Assembly (NCBI GenBank): GCA_004835665.1
Contig: RBKR01000001.1
Span: forward strand, 1,612,001 to 1,676,000
DNA length: 64,000 bases
Reading direction: 5' to 3'
DNA from: Phoma sp. XZ068
Taxonomy: Eukaryota; Ascomycota; Dothideomycetes; Pleosporales; Didymellaceae
Shown: in pieces, positions 33,114-47,117 of the stretch
Layout: each line of letters opens with the position of its first letter
Position numbering within the stretch: the stretch's first letter is position 1
Program-made: the position numbers and the translations under genes
The notes under the pieces: model-generated
The model's input: the letters and a program-made list of their open reading frames with translations, nothing else
Databases searched by the model: none
What the model was told of the DNA's origin: nothing

Positions 33114-35074
33114 CTACGATCCTGCCGCGCCAGCCTTCCTGTACTCTTCAAACGAATGGACATGGCCAACAGATGTGTCTTCCTTGCTTCGAAGCTCTTC
33201 GTCCCATCTCTCTTCCTCCTGTGTCAGCATGGCTTGAAATGCGCTGGACTGGCCTCGATGGAAGTACAATGGAGCGACTTTAAGCAGGGCAACGTCTTGC
33301 GTGACTAGAATGTGCTTGACACTCGAACCTAGGCCTCATCAGTAACATATTCTGGTGAGTAGAGGGGATGATCTTACCAGGCGTCTCGTACTTGGCTTGC
33401 AAGAGCAGCTGATCCACAACATGTCGCAATCCACGGGCGCCTGTGCCCATTTTGCTTGCTTTTCGTGCAATCTCCCTCAGTGCGCCACTTGTGAAACGCA
33501 GTTCAATATTTCGCAGGAAGAATTTGTGCTGCTCTTGCGAGAGGAGACTGTTCTTCGGCTCTGTCAGGACACGAACCAGCGCCTCCTCATCCAAAGCAGA
33601 CACAGCGCAGACGGTAGGAATACGGCCGATCAACTCGGGAATCATGCCGTACTTTTGAAGATCAGCTGGCTGTACATGGTCAAGAACGTTAACTTTGTCT
33701 TCAGGCTTCTTCTGCCGAACACCACCAAATGGATTTGGTTTCTCGGGTGGAATGAAGAATGGGGCGTCTTTCTTGAATCGAGCTGCCTCCTCGCCTCTCA
33801 ACATCACTCCATCAGCAGCTGCCTCCGCACTCGATGAGCGAATCGAGGCACCGAACCCTATGCCGCCCATGGACTTACGATCCAAGATGGTCTTGTGAAG
33901 ATTGGCAAATGCACCGGTGCAGATGAAGAGGATGTTGTCAGTTCGGATGTTGAATACTTCGTCCTTGCCTCCACCAGGAGCTCCGCCTGAGAGTGGGCTT
34001 CGTGGGCTGTCCAGCGGATTCCCAGACGGGTAGCCGCTTGTGCTGCTCGGACCTTTTCCAGCGCTCTTTTCTGGTTTGGCCCGCACTTGGACTGTTGTGC
34101 CCTCAATGATCTTGAGCAGTGCCTGCTGTACGCCTTCACCGCCGACATCCTTTCCGTACGACATCTTGGCCGATGCAATCTTGTCAATCTCATCCAGCAC
34201 GATGATGCCATGCTCGGTAGCTTCAATGTCATGACCTGCAGCAGAGAAGAGGCGAGACACACACTGTTCCACATCGTCTCCAATGTAGCCAGCCTGTGTG
34301 AAGGTCGTGCAGTCTGACATGGAGATTGGAATGCCTAATGTCTTTGCCAGAGTCTTGCACATCAGTGTCTTGCCTACGCCTGTGGGTCCTAGTATGAGTA
34401 CATTCGACTTGTCTATCTGCAATGGTTCGGCACTCGGTTCGGGCATTGGTTCAGCTTCCGGTGGCGCTGACGCGTGCGGCGTAAAGGAAGGATCGCTATA
34501 CGATGACGGTGGTTCTGCAGGGTTGAAGACATGCACAGTTGCCTGCTGACCTGGAAACTCGTCTGTTGTACTCAGTCACAATTCATCGGCGGCAGCAGCA
34601 GCACCTTGTGGTGGCAAGACAACGAGATTTGGGACTACCTTCTACAGGATGCCTGAACGCCGACGCTCGCCGTTGCGCCTGCGCTTCCAGCTTAGCCTGC
34701 TCATCCCTCTGTCGACGAAGCTCTTGTATACGCAGGTGGTGTTCGTGAATGGCGACGCTCAGCACCACCTTGGCGCGTTCTTGGTCGACAACGAACTGAT
34801 CCAGGTGCTGTCTCAGCGCCTTGGGCGTGACATGACTGCCCCCCACGTTCGACGTGCCTCCCAGCGGGCCACGTGTTGGCTGGTCAGTCTCGTAGAAATT
34901 GGAGAAGCCCTGGCCGCTGAAGTCGGAGCGGTGGTATGCAGACTGGGTGGGACCTCGGGTATGGAATGTGCGGCGGCCGATGGTGCACAGGGCGAGGTAG
35001 GAGGCGCGGGCTTGGGGCGAGACGACGACGGGGAGCTTTCGCACAATCATGTTGGGGACACGGTCGCGGAGCAT
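33114..35074 (-). CDS. MCX1: Mitochondrial ClpX-type AAA+ ATPase
   Basis: Three exons: 34639-35074, 33378-34562 and 33114-33328, giving 611 aa. An Arg-rich, acid-free N-terminus looks like a mitochondrial targeting peptide. The AAA+ module has Walker A GPTGVGKT (204-211), Walker B with LDEID (268-272), the ClpX signature GYIGDDVE, a sensor region with the ICTGAF stretch, an arginine motif in ELIGRIP, and the GARGLR sensor-2 helix. The bacterial zinc-binding domain is absent, as expected for mitochondrial forms. Ser/Gly-rich insertions lie between Walker B and the sensor. The family unfolds matrix proteins and, in yeast, activates the heme enzyme Hem1; many fungi lack the ClpP peptidase. A second ATG eight codons on (35050) is an alternative start. 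It is divergent from GBE1. Confidence 0.93.
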
Positions 35075-35635
35075 GTCGCATCACAAGAGCAGAGGCTCAA
35101 CAGTCACGGGCACGCGATAGTGCCCAGGCGGGCGTGGTCGTAGGAGCAGCGACAGCTCTCCGCATTGGGCCGAAGGCTGCGGGGCAAGCGCTGGAGAAAC
35201 GCCGCCATCCCCAGACATGTCGGTCCGTGTGAGCCAGCTAGGACGCCAGAACACAGTCCATAGCAGCCTCACAGCACAAAAACCAGTCGGCCAGCGTCAG
35301 GTTGCGCTTGCAGCAGCCGCAGAAAAGATGCTCCCAACGAATTGCTGCGTGAATCCTTCCGACCCCTGCTATACGCGCTGTTGAGGCGCGCTATGGGCAG
35401 CCCAGTCCAGAAGGGTGCCAGAGCTATGACGTTGATCGCTGGGTGCGAGCTGCGTTGAGGGCTGCAGCCAGGCACTTGGACGAGGACCCCGCAAATGTCC
35501 ACTTGCTTGCCGTCTGTCTGATTTCGAGCTCGTGCCTGTTTGCGATTAGAAAACCGCGCACCTGCCTCCATTCCTCTGCATCCACAGCTGTCAATAGCAA
35601 TCTGCCCACTGCAGACCGTTCTCCACAGCACCACC
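35075..35635. promoter_or_regulatory. Bidirectional promoter MCX1 / GBE1
   Basis: A 561-bp gap between divergent start codons must carry both promoters. The part next to MCX1 is GC-rich. No TATA box is obvious. Confidence 0.45.
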
Positions 35636-37982
35636 ATGGAGCTTGTCAACGCATCCGCGAACTCGGTCAACGATGCCCCCGCAAAGGGAGCCAACGACGG
35701 CACTGGTTTGTTAACCTGCTGATCACGACACGAGCAATTGACTGACCAGCACTCGCAGGCATTGTCCAGCTCGATCCTTATCTGGAGCCGTTTGCGGACG
35801 CGCTGAAGAGCCGTTACGCCAAAGCTCAGCAGTGGATCAAGACCATCAACGACACGGAAGGTGGACTGGAGAGGTTCTCAAGGGTACGCATGACCGATTG
35901 CCTTGACCAGCAGCATCGCTAACCATTACCTAGGGCTACGAGCGCTTTGGCTTCCAGGTCCAGCCGAATGGCGACGTTGTGTACCGCGAGTGGGCGCCGA
36001 ACGCCCTTCGAGCATACCTCATTGGCGACTTCAACGACTGGAACCGCGATGCGACGCCTATGACCAAGAACAACTTCGGTGTCTTCGAAGTGACAGTACC
36101 TGGCAAGAACGGCCAGCCCTCGATTCCCCACGACTCCAAGATCAAGGTGTGTTTGCTCGAGGAATGACGTATAATAGTAGGACACAAAGCTGACAATGGG
36201 TTAGATCTCTCTAGTCGTCCCCAACGACCACGCGCGTCAGGAGCGTATCCCTGCTTGGATTACCCGAGTAACCCAAGAGCTCAGCGTTTCCCCCGTGTAC
36301 GATGCGCGCTTCTGGAACCCTCCCCAGAAGTACCAGTTCAAGAACAAGCGACCAGCGAAGCCCAAGAGCGCTCGTATCTATGAAGCCCACGTTGGTATCT
36401 CGTCGCCTGAGCGCAAGGTAGCTACCTACAAAGAGTTCACACAGAACATCCTCCCCAGGATCAAGCATCTGGGATACAACACCATCCAGCTCATGGCTGT
36501 TATGGAACACGCATACTACGCCAGTTTCGGCTACCAGATCAACAGCTTCTTTGCTGCGAGCAGTCGCTATGGCCTCCCAGACGATCTGAAGGAGCTGATT
36601 GATACCGCCCACGGTATGGGTATCACTGTTCTGCTTGATGTGGTTCACAGTCACGCGTCGAAGAACGTTCTTGATGGACTGAACATGTTCGATGGCAGTG
36701 ATCACCAGTACTTCCACGAGGGTGCTAAAGGACGACACGATTTGTGGGACAGCAGGCTGTTCAACTATGGTCACCATGAGGTTCTGCGATTCCTGCTCAG
36801 TAACTTGCGATTCTGGATGGAGGAGTACCAGTTCGATGGCTTCCGTTTCGACGGTGTCACGAGCATGATCTACACCCACCACGGTATCGGCACAGGTTTC
36901 TCTGGCGGCTACCACGAGTACTTCGGTCCTGGTGTTGACGAGGAGGGCGTTGTGTACCTTATGGTAGCCAACGAGCTCCTGCATCAGCTGTACCCTGACT
37001 CGATCACTATCGCAGAAGACGTGTCTGGTATGCCTGGCCTCTGCGTTTCGCTGTCTCTAGGCGGAATAGGATTCGACTACAGACTCGCGATGGCTGTGCC
37101 AGATCTGTACATCAAGTGGTTGAAGGAGAAGCAGGACATCGACTGGGACATGGGCAACCTCGTCTTCACACTGACGAACAGACGACACGGCGAGAAGACA
37201 ATTGCTTACGCAGAGTCGCACGATCAAGCGTACGTTACCATACTTGACAATATCGCAACTTACTAACAGACCACAGGCTCGTTGGAGACAAGACGCTACT
37301 CTTCTGGCTGTGCGACGCAGAGATGTACACCAACATGTCTGTCTTGTCAGACTTGACGCCTGTTATTGACAGAGGTCTGTCCTTGCACAAGATGATTAGG
37401 CTAATCACTCACGGCCTCGGCGGCGAAGGCTACCTGAACTTCGAGGGTAACGAGTTCGGCCACCCAGAGTGGCTGGACTTCCCCCGTGAAGGCAACGGCA
37501 ACAGCTTCGACTACGCCCGAAGGCAGTTCAACCTGGTCGACGATGACTTGCTCCGTTACAGGTTCTTGAACGAGTTCGATAGCAAGATGCAGTGGACAGA
37601 GGAGAAGTATGGCTGGCTGCACGCGCCGCAGGCGTACGTCAGCTTGAAGCACGAGGGTGACAAGGTCATCGTCTTCGAGCGTGCTGGCCTCCTGTGGATC
37701 TTCAACTTCCACCCTTCCAACAGCTTCACTGACTACCGCGTTGGCGTTGAGCAGGAGGGCACCTACAGAATCGTGCTCAGCAGTGACAGCAAGGCCTTCG
37801 GTGGCCATGGCAACGTCGCTGAGGACACGAGGTTCTTCACCACACCGTTTGCCTGGAACGAAAGGAAGAACTTCCTGCAGGTGTACATCCCATCGAGGAG
37901 CGCGATCGTAAGTTACACCTCCCTGAGTGTTTTGATGGTGGCTAACATACTGCAGGTACTTGCGTTGGAGAGCACACTATAG
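35636..37982 (+). CDS. GBE1: 1,4-alpha-glucan (glycogen) branching enzyme
   Basis: Six exons: 35636-35705, 35759-35883, 35934-36146, 36205-37229, 37277-37907 and 37956-37982, giving 696 aa. An N-terminal CBM48-like domain (about 70-170, with YREWAPNA and GDFNDWNR) is followed by the GH13 catalytic barrel and a C-terminal all-beta domain. Catalytic residues are visible: the nucleophile Asp352 in DGFRFDGV, the acid/base Glu407 in IAEDVSG and the conserved SHD motif. The enzyme makes alpha-1,6 branches in cytosolic glycogen. The final exon is only nine codons, so models that read through the last intron would give a wrong C-terminus. Length is typical of fungal enzymes. Confidence 0.96.
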
Positions 37983-38452
37983 TGGGGTTTGAAGAAGTAG
38001 GAACTTAAAAGGGGACCAGTCATCATCTAACATCGTCGTCTGCACTTAAGCATCATATAAAGATACCACCGAGAAAACCATATTGTGTAATGTAGAGCAC
38101 TAAGTCGATACTGAGTGAGTGCTTGAAGCTGTTAATGCATCGGAGCGAATCGGAAAGGTTGATGCTCCACGTGACGAGTGTTGGTGATGGCTTCTAAGTG
38201 CATTGCGGCTTCCCAAAGCTCAAGACAGGCACAATGATGAACATAATGAAGTCTGGGGCCTGAAGAACGTCATCCGTAGTGTGGGCAAAGCTGTGGAGAG
38301 CTGATGGTGATTTCGCACTGGTGTGGAGCCCCAAAGCGGTAAGCGTGGTGGCCCGCGCACCGCCTCCGGGCAGAGCTTCAAGTTCTTCTCCCTCCTCTCA
38401 AGAAGACACCCGTCTCCTCCACCCACCACAACCGTCTCATACATCTCACACA
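37983..38452. promoter_or_regulatory. GBE1 3' end and ATP2 promoter
   Basis: A 470-bp tandem gap. The last 80 bp before the ATP2 start are C/T-rich (TCTCCTCC-like), common for highly expressed fungal genes. Confidence 0.4.
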
Positions 38453-40423
<1,971 letters not shown>

Positions 40424-40763
40424 GCGAGCGGTGTGGTGGGCGAGACATGAGAGTCGGCCACTGTGTCGAGGGCAGTCGCTGGTAGTCTCACTTGTACAAA
40501 ACATATACCTCCAGATGTGGGATTATGAGCGGGTGCTTGGAGCATCGTGGCTTCTGTAATCTATCTTGCATGCAAAGAAACCATTTCCTAGTTCTTCAAA
40601 AGTGTTCCATCCGCCCATGCGATCTCGTGTCTACCATTTAGCCCCTCGTACCTGGAAAGTAGGGATGTTATACTGACATTAGTATGCGCAGTGACATTAT
40701 GCGTTTGGGCATTCATAAGTTCCCAATTCGACTTCCATGTTGCATAGATATTACTTGCAGTAG

Positions 40764-41168
40764 CTACCAGTTTCTAATTTCACCGGAGTAATTCAAAGCA
40801 GGTTTGAGTCGGCAGAGAAAGGTGGTAAAATACACACCGACTACATAAGGATGTACCACTGCGTGAGACCTGCTGAAGACATCCGCCCTTCGAAGCAGGA
40901 AGGACATAAGATTGGCAGGTTTCATATCGTCAAGACATATCGTTCGCGTTTTAGACTTTCGGGCAAATACATAGCCCGCAGGCTCACCCTTTTCAGTGAA
41001 GCAAAGCGCGCGGAGTAGTCGTCCAGGATGGAGGTAAGCGATATATTTAGATTTGATTTGAGTACAGAGATTCCTATGTATTACTTCAGACGGACTTCTC
41101 AACCCATAGCCAAAGCAACGGTAGCTTTCAATTTGCTTTTGATACTGTTGGGGGCAGGCGTCGGACAT
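40764..41168 (-). CDS. Weak hypothetical open frame, 134 aa
   Basis: ATG-started uninterrupted frame downstream of the 214-codon frame on the same strand. It is basic, with several Cys, and has no signal peptide or known domain. It could be a chance frame in the ATP2 3' flank or part of a larger gene with the upstream frame, but no matching splice pair was found. Confidence 0.15.
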   Translation of the reverse strand: MSDACPQQYQKQIESYRCFGYGLRSPSEVIHRNLCTQIKSKYIAYLHPGRLLRALCFTEKGEPAGYVFARKSKTRTICLDDMKPANLMSFLLRRADVFSRSHAVVHPYVVGVYFTTFLCRLKPALNYSGEIRNW

Positions 41169-41211
41169 GCGTGGTCAAGGAATTGTTATCAGAAATAAGT
41201 AGTTGGTGTTA

Positions 41212-41856
41212 TCATTTTGCAACTCCCATAGTGGTACGACATATCTGTTTTGATTTCGAATTAGAGGCCTTGAGTATTCGGTAGAAGAGTCTGAGACTGG
41301 AAGTGGTTGAAAGAGTTGGTACGTCCACAGCATACACGAAGCTGGAGGTTGATGGATGCCCAGAGAACGAGAGGCACCATGCGCCGCATTTGGTCAATTC
41401 TTTCATGTAGAAATGTAAGGATGGAGACGAAGAGGATTCTCGTATTGTAGAGTACCTGCAACATGCAAGTTGAACCCAGTTCCTTGTGAACGAGGTCATG
41501 GATCGGCAGTGCATCCTCAGACATCCACATATTTGCTGGGCGTAGAAACCCCAGGCATGTTTAGCTCCCAAAAGGATCTCGATTTTAACGGTCTGTTGTG
41601 GCAGAAGACGAGGAAGACTGGAGGCATCATAGCATGTATTTATGTCCTTTGCCGGCACGACCATAGCGGCGAAAAACAGACATTTCAAATTGACATGATC
41701 GGTATAAATCTCTCGATGATCTCGATTCAATTCTCTGACGGGAAACACAAAGGCATGCATTGCTTGCCACCACGTTTTTTTCTGGGGTAGATGGATGAGT
41801 GTGGACGAAATCAGCCAGGAAAATAACCATACACTGCACTGTTGAATCAGTGCCAT
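41212..41856 (-). CDS. Weak hypothetical open frame, 214 aa
   Basis: ATG-started frame (context gccATGG) of 214 codons in moderately AT-rich DNA, longer than expected by chance there. The N-terminus (about 8-22) is hydrophobic and could be a signal anchor. The rest is Ser/Cys-rich without a recognised domain. A second coding-like frame overlaps in the same strand (41261-41530), which weakens the case. Confidence 0.2.
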   Translation of the reverse strand: MALIQQCSVWLFSWLISSTLIHLPQKKTWWQAMHAFVFPVRELNRDHREIYTDHVNLKCLFFAAMVVPAKDINTCYDASSLPRLLPQQTVKIEILLGAKHAWGFYAQQICGCLRMHCRSMTSFTRNWVQLACCRYSTIRESSSSPSLHFYMKELTKCGAWCLSFSGHPSTSSFVYAVDVPTLSTTSSLRLFYRILKASNSKSKQICRTTMGVAK

Positions 41857-43151
41857 GGCAAGAGGAAAAGACTCAGACTTCTATAGAAACGCATACTTTG
41901 ATTTTTGTGGTGTGAATAACAACACCATGTAGGGTCTGTGAAGTTTTTTTCGACGGTTCGGGAAGCTGTAGATGGCGAAGTTTTGTCTTTGGTCGTTGCT
42001 TTACGAAATGGTGAAGGGCGCAAATATGGATATATCATCGTTATTTTGAGAAACCAGACTTTGAAAATTTGGTCGCTGTCAATCGTATGGCCAGCATTAT
42101 GCATGGGAAAAGAGCACGAAGCAGAACATGCAACACAGGGTTGCTTGTTTCGGGAGGCAGGTACACCATGCGAGCATAATGGTTCTCTATTGGGGTCATG
42201 CAGAAACGGAGATGAGGAAAGGAACGACGAGAGCGTTGACGAGATGCATATTTATACTCTTCTTCTCTTCCTCGTTCCACGGTTGTCGCGCTCTCCTGTT
42301 TGCTTACCGTTTGATTCCAGTCTCGTTACGCTTGGCCACCTTAACGCTTCCACGTCTCTCGTGTTCCTCTCCTCGCGGAATCCATTAGAACGTAGGCTAT
42401 CTTCCTCCATAAGCTATCTCTTCGACTCCATGCGTCTCTCACTGTCATCCTTAGTATAAGTTTATGCGAGGCCTAAGATTCAGAATCCTCGAGCGACGGG
42501 GATTGTATTGAACTCTTCGTAAGAGGTACATTGCATACCAGAGCCACTGATAGTACTCTCGCGAACGCTGGCTATGTGGTGACCTCGCATACGTTCGCAT
42601 ACGTTTCCCAAGCGGTTCGAATTCCTTATGCCTGTAATCTGGTGCCGGTGATAGCACTTGGCTGGTCTACATTGTCCATGGTGAGATCAAGTTCCTCGGA
42701 TCCAATGTATTCTCTTTCAGTGCTCTTTGCGTCCGTGGAATCGTGTTCTAATCGTAGTATCGTATTCAAGGCCTCTGAGTCGTTTAGCATCGCCCATGTT
42801 CAAAGACTCTTAATCGCAGCAAATCCTATCTATCTGTTATCCAGTTAATAGAAATGGACACCTTGTTGCAGAAGTAGGCATTCGAAATAGGTTGTTGCTT
42901 GTGCATCTATGTTGAAGCCAAAGAAAGGGTATCATTCGCTGTACTAGACTATCGCTCCCTAGCTGCACCGCGTCGTCTCACACCGGTAGCCATCGAGACA
43001 AAAAAGTCTCGAGCTAGTCAGGTATGTCCTTAACACTCATCCTAGCTGCGCGACACAGCGTCGCTTGATGCTTCCTCCATCACCAGACTCTACAGCCGCC
43101 CAAGCCAAGCGCGTACCTCGACCATTATTCAATTTCTCCTGCAGTACCCCT

Positions 43152-43393
43152 TCACTGCTTCACCACCGGCGCAGGCTCACTCTGCCACGCAAGCGCCCAC
43201 CTCCTCTTGAAAACATCTATTGTCTCCTGTGTCGAGCGGCCCTTCTCTTTTTCTTCGCGGTTGATACGTGTGGCGGCGGCGGCAAGACCGATCGAGATAG
43301 CGAAGATGGGATCGAGAGCTCTACGAGTAGATATTAGCACAGGAACATAGCGTTGGTGAGGCGGAGAGCGACTGACTTTGATATGATGTGCAT
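43152..43393 (-). CDS. NCE101: Non-classical export protein Nce101
   Basis: Two exons, 43377-43393 (17 nt) and 43152-43320, encode 61 aa. The protein begins Met-His-Ile-Ile-Ser-Lys and has one hydrophobic segment, DPIFAISIGLAAAATRINREE, then a charged KEKGRSTQETIDVFKRR region. This is the characteristic small Nce101 sequence. Yeast Nce101 (Nce1) was described in the export of leaderless proteins; its mechanism remains poorly defined. The 56-bp intron has a GTCAGT donor, a GCTAAT branch-like site and a TAG acceptor; phase 2 is consistent. The 17-nt first exon makes this gene easy to miss. Confidence 0.87.
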
Positions 43394-44317
43394 GGTTGCT
43401 GCGTCAAGCTTTGGAAGCTTGTATGTCTGTCCTTCTCTGGTGGATTGGCTGTTGTTCTGACGACTGCTGTCAAATAGACAGGTTCACGGTGCAAAGTCTT
43501 TAATTGTGTGACGCGAGTAGTGAGAGTATGTGTTCATTCAGTATTGGTGCTATATGTCGAGTATCGATAAACTTCCCCAAGCTCCAGCGATCTGCGGCCC
43601 GCATCCCGTTTGGGCCACGGCCTGTGCGACGCGTCTGGTAGGCGCGGCAGCGAGCACGCCCCACGATTGCATGTGAATGTAGGAACGCTGATATGAATAT
43701 TAGACTGCCTATTGTAGGGCGATAAGCTCCTGCACCCTCGTACTGCAATTTACGGGGGTCAGGCACAGTGTGGTGCTCCTGTCCGTTAGCGGAGAGGTAC
43801 CTGGTCATGTGGACAATGATCGGATGTCGTCATCGTCTCAGAGGCCGGCTGCGTCCGCAAGTCACGGATGGCTATCAGCGGTGCACATAGCTTCACGAGA
43901 TAGATATAAGGTGTCACACTGTGCAAGACAAGATGTTCAAAGAAGCTCTGGTGCAATCTGGCTTGGAGTAATGATCAAATTACAAAGTGGCAGCGCAGGG
44001 GATAAGCTAAACCAACCGGCCAGCCTGACCTCGGTCTTGCAGCTATGATCACGCAAAGGCGCCATCAGGCTGCATTATAACCAGTCATCGCTGCTGCGGT
44101 GCACGGGAGACAACCCCTCTTCATCAGACCCGGCTGTGGTTGTCTTGCGCTGAGTCCTCAGGAAGTAGCTACTGCACCGCGAACTGCCGTGATATCCATC
44201 AGTCGTCCTAGCCATGTATCGTGTTATAGCGAATAATGAGAAAAGCCCGTGAATCCGAAACGCCCGTGAGTACACCGTGCCGAATGATATCGAAGGAATA
44301 AAAGGGGAGAAAGCTCC
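43394..44317. other. Intergenic, 924 bp
   Basis: This tandem minus-strand gap lies between the ATG8 stop and the NCE101 start and holds the NCE101 promoter. An ATG-started 102-codon minus frame (43500-43808) lies within it but is not convincing. Confidence 0.4.
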
Positions 44318-44783
<466 letters not shown>

Positions 44784-45785
44784 GCTGGCGGCGTTGAGTC
44801 TCTTGGGTGAGGTTCTGGGTGGCAAGGCTGGTAGCGGATAGTTGCAGAAAGTGGTGTAAATGGTGTGGCGTGGTAGAGGTTATGTAGGAGGGAGAGTGCA
44901 GCGGCGGTGTAGGCAACAGGAGGGCGGGGCGCATGCCTGTCACCAGGGTACGCTTAGGCAATCCGCGACCAACGTTCCAGGGAAGGTCACCGTACCAGCC
45001 ACTTCACTTAAACGGCAAGCGCATTCTGGCGCAGACACTTCAAATGCTCTTCAATGTACTTGCTTGTGTTCAAAGTACCGCCCTTCGCTGTTGCGTTCGT
45101 GAAAGTGACTCTTCAGTGCAGGGCGCTGACCGCCTCCGCCTCACGCCTCACAAGTCACTTGCTCAGCTTCCCATGACCCAGCCTAGTCTTGAGTCATCTG
45201 CACTTGGGTACTCAGAGTCCTGAGACAGTACTCCGGTACTTGGTCTTGCCCCCAGACCTATGGAAGACAGCCATGCCAAGTATGGTATCGAGGGACATGG
45301 ACTTGTATTCATAATAGACGCCCAAACGATGCGACGCGCGCAGCTAGCGTGCAACCAAAGCACTATCACCAATCACAAGACGTGGAAACACGTTATGGTA
45401 TCTTCTGCAGGTACCTGACCTGATCATGTCCATGTCGTCAGCACCTCTGGCGGAGGAACACCCCTTGCGAAGTATCCTGCTAAGCAACCTTGCTATAAAC
45501 CAACTTAGTGTTTGAAGCTGTGATCTACATGTTCGAAAACATGATGCATAGCGTATACCTTCAAGTTGACAACCGTGAAGGAGAACGGCTTATGTAACTA
45601 GTCTGTCGGCGCGCCTCGGTCCCTGCATGGTGTTTCCACCATGGTGTGATGCTCGACATTCTCCAAGACGATACTATTTTCGCAGCACGCCCAATATAAA
45701 CCGCTTGGAGTCGCCCACCTTCCTTTCTTCTCGTATGGTTGTATTATAGCCTTGTAATTCCTACACACGCCAGCATTCGCCCGCA
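44784..45785. promoter_or_regulatory. Divergent promoter region ATG8 / HEM13
   Basis: This 1-kb gap lies between divergent starts. Near HEM13 there is a CCAAT box overlapping a TATA box (ccaatataaa, 45691-45700). The ATG8-proximal part is G-rich on the plus strand. No gene was recognised. Confidence 0.45.
45691..45700 (+). promoter_or_regulatory. CCAAT/TATA element upstream of HEM13
   Basis: CCAAT at 45691-45695 runs directly into TATAAA (45695-45700), about 86 bp before the HEM13 ATG, a plausible core promoter. The yeast gene is heme- and oxygen-regulated; nothing here proves the same control. Confidence 0.45.
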
Positions 45786-47117
45786 ATGCTTCCTAGACCT
45801 TCACTCCGCGTCGCCCGGGCCCTTGAGCTTTCCCCCAGCTATGCTCCACGCCAATCGTTGCGCGCAAATTGCCTGAAGGGCAGGCAGACACAGATCCAGC
45901 GGAGATCTATGGGCGAGTTCCCTCGCAACTACAAGATCAAGCCAGATCCATTGGAAGAATGGCGAAACCCCCCGCCGAGCAAGTGGCCGAACAGGATTCG
46001 GCTGCTCATGCTGCCCTTCGTGGGCGCTATCATATACTCTATGGTACGTTCATGTAGTGTGTAATACCAATGGCGCCCAATTGACACTCTACAGTGGACA
46101 GACTCGGACTCGCTGAAGACAGAAACGCCCTCGATCGCCCAGAAAGATGCCCTTCTCAAGCGCGAAAACGGCGTATCCGAACAATCCCCCATGCGCCTAC
46201 GAATGGAGCAGTTCATAAAGCAGCACCAGAAGCAGATTGTCTCTGAGCTGGAGAAGGTCGACGGCACAATGTTCAAAATCGACTCATGGCAACGACCAGA
46301 AGGTGGCGGAGGTATTACCTGCGTGCTGCAGGACGGCAAGGTCTTTGAGAAGGCCGGCGTAAACACCTCTGTCGTCTATGGCCGCCTCCCCCGCGCCGCC
46401 ATCCAGAAGATGCGCGTAAACCACAAAGCGCTGGACCCGGACGTTGACTCGCTCGAGTTCTTCGCTGCAGGCCTCTCCCTGGTCTTGCACCCACACAACC
46501 CCAACGCTCCGACCGTTCATCTGAACTACCGCTACTTCGAGACTGCCGACGAGTTCGGCAACACCAACGCCTGGTGGTACGGCGGCGGTTGCGATCTCAC
46601 ACCCTCGTACCTCTACGACGAAGACGCGATTCACTTCCACAGCGAGATCAGGCAGGCGTGCGACAAGCACGACAAGGCATACTACCCGCGCTTCAAGAAG
46701 TGGTGCGACGAGTACTTCAACAACAAGCACCGCGGCGAGACACGCGGTGTAGGCGGTATCTTCTTCGACGATCTCGATGAGACGGAGAAGGACCAGGAGC
46801 AGCTATTCAGCTTCGTGCAAGACTGCTTGTCCGCATTCTTGCCATCGTATCTGCCCATCATCAACAGGAGGAAGGACATGCCGTTCACCGAGGCACAGAA
46901 GCACTGGCAGCAGATCAGGAGGGGACGATATGTCGAGTTCAACCTGGTGCACGACCGCGGCACATCGTTCGGGCTAAACACACCGGGTGCGAGGGTGGAG
47001 AGCATTCTGATGAGCTTGCCGCTTACGTCGAGGTGGGAGTACATGCATGCACCTGCAAAGGGCAGCAGGGAAGAGCGTCTTGTAGATGTGCTCAAGAACC
47101 CCAAGGAGTGGGTATAG
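45786..47117 (+). CDS. HEM13: Coproporphyrinogen III oxidase, membrane-anchored form
   Basis: Two exons, 45786-46043 and 46095-47117, encode 426 aa. The enzyme domain (about 115-426) carries the CPOX signatures SWQRPEGGGGITCVLQDG, VHLNYRYFET, WWYGGGCDLTPSYLYDED, RGIGGIFFDD-like RGVGGIFFDD, and RRGRYVEFNLVHDRGTSFGL. It converts coproporphyrinogen III to protoporphyrinogen IX in heme synthesis using oxygen. Upstream lies an Arg-rich, mitochondrial-type leader (1-45) and one TM segment (about 71-87), encoded exactly up to the single intron. Yeast Hem13 is cytosolic and lacks this leader, while animal enzymes are in the intermembrane space. The leader plus TM suggests inner-membrane anchoring here, by inference. 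Confidence 0.95.

Larger units (their letters stand above)
40424..43151. other. Convergent gene-poor region, 2.7 kb
   Basis: This gap separates the ATP2 stop (plus) from the NCE101 stop (minus). Base composition is AT-richer than in the flanking genes. Two ATG-started minus frames (40764-41168 and 41212-41856) are listed separately as weak candidates. No repeats or RNA genes were recognised. Confidence 0.4.

Noticed and set aside
42595..42640. B-box-like ggttcgaattcc suggesting a tRNA
   Set aside because: Flanking bases do not pair into a T-arm or acceptor stem and the A-box-like stretch is a poor match.
43500..43808. 102-codon ATG-started minus frame before NCE101
   Set aside because: It lies in the NCE101 promoter, has no recognised domain and no splice link to NCE101.
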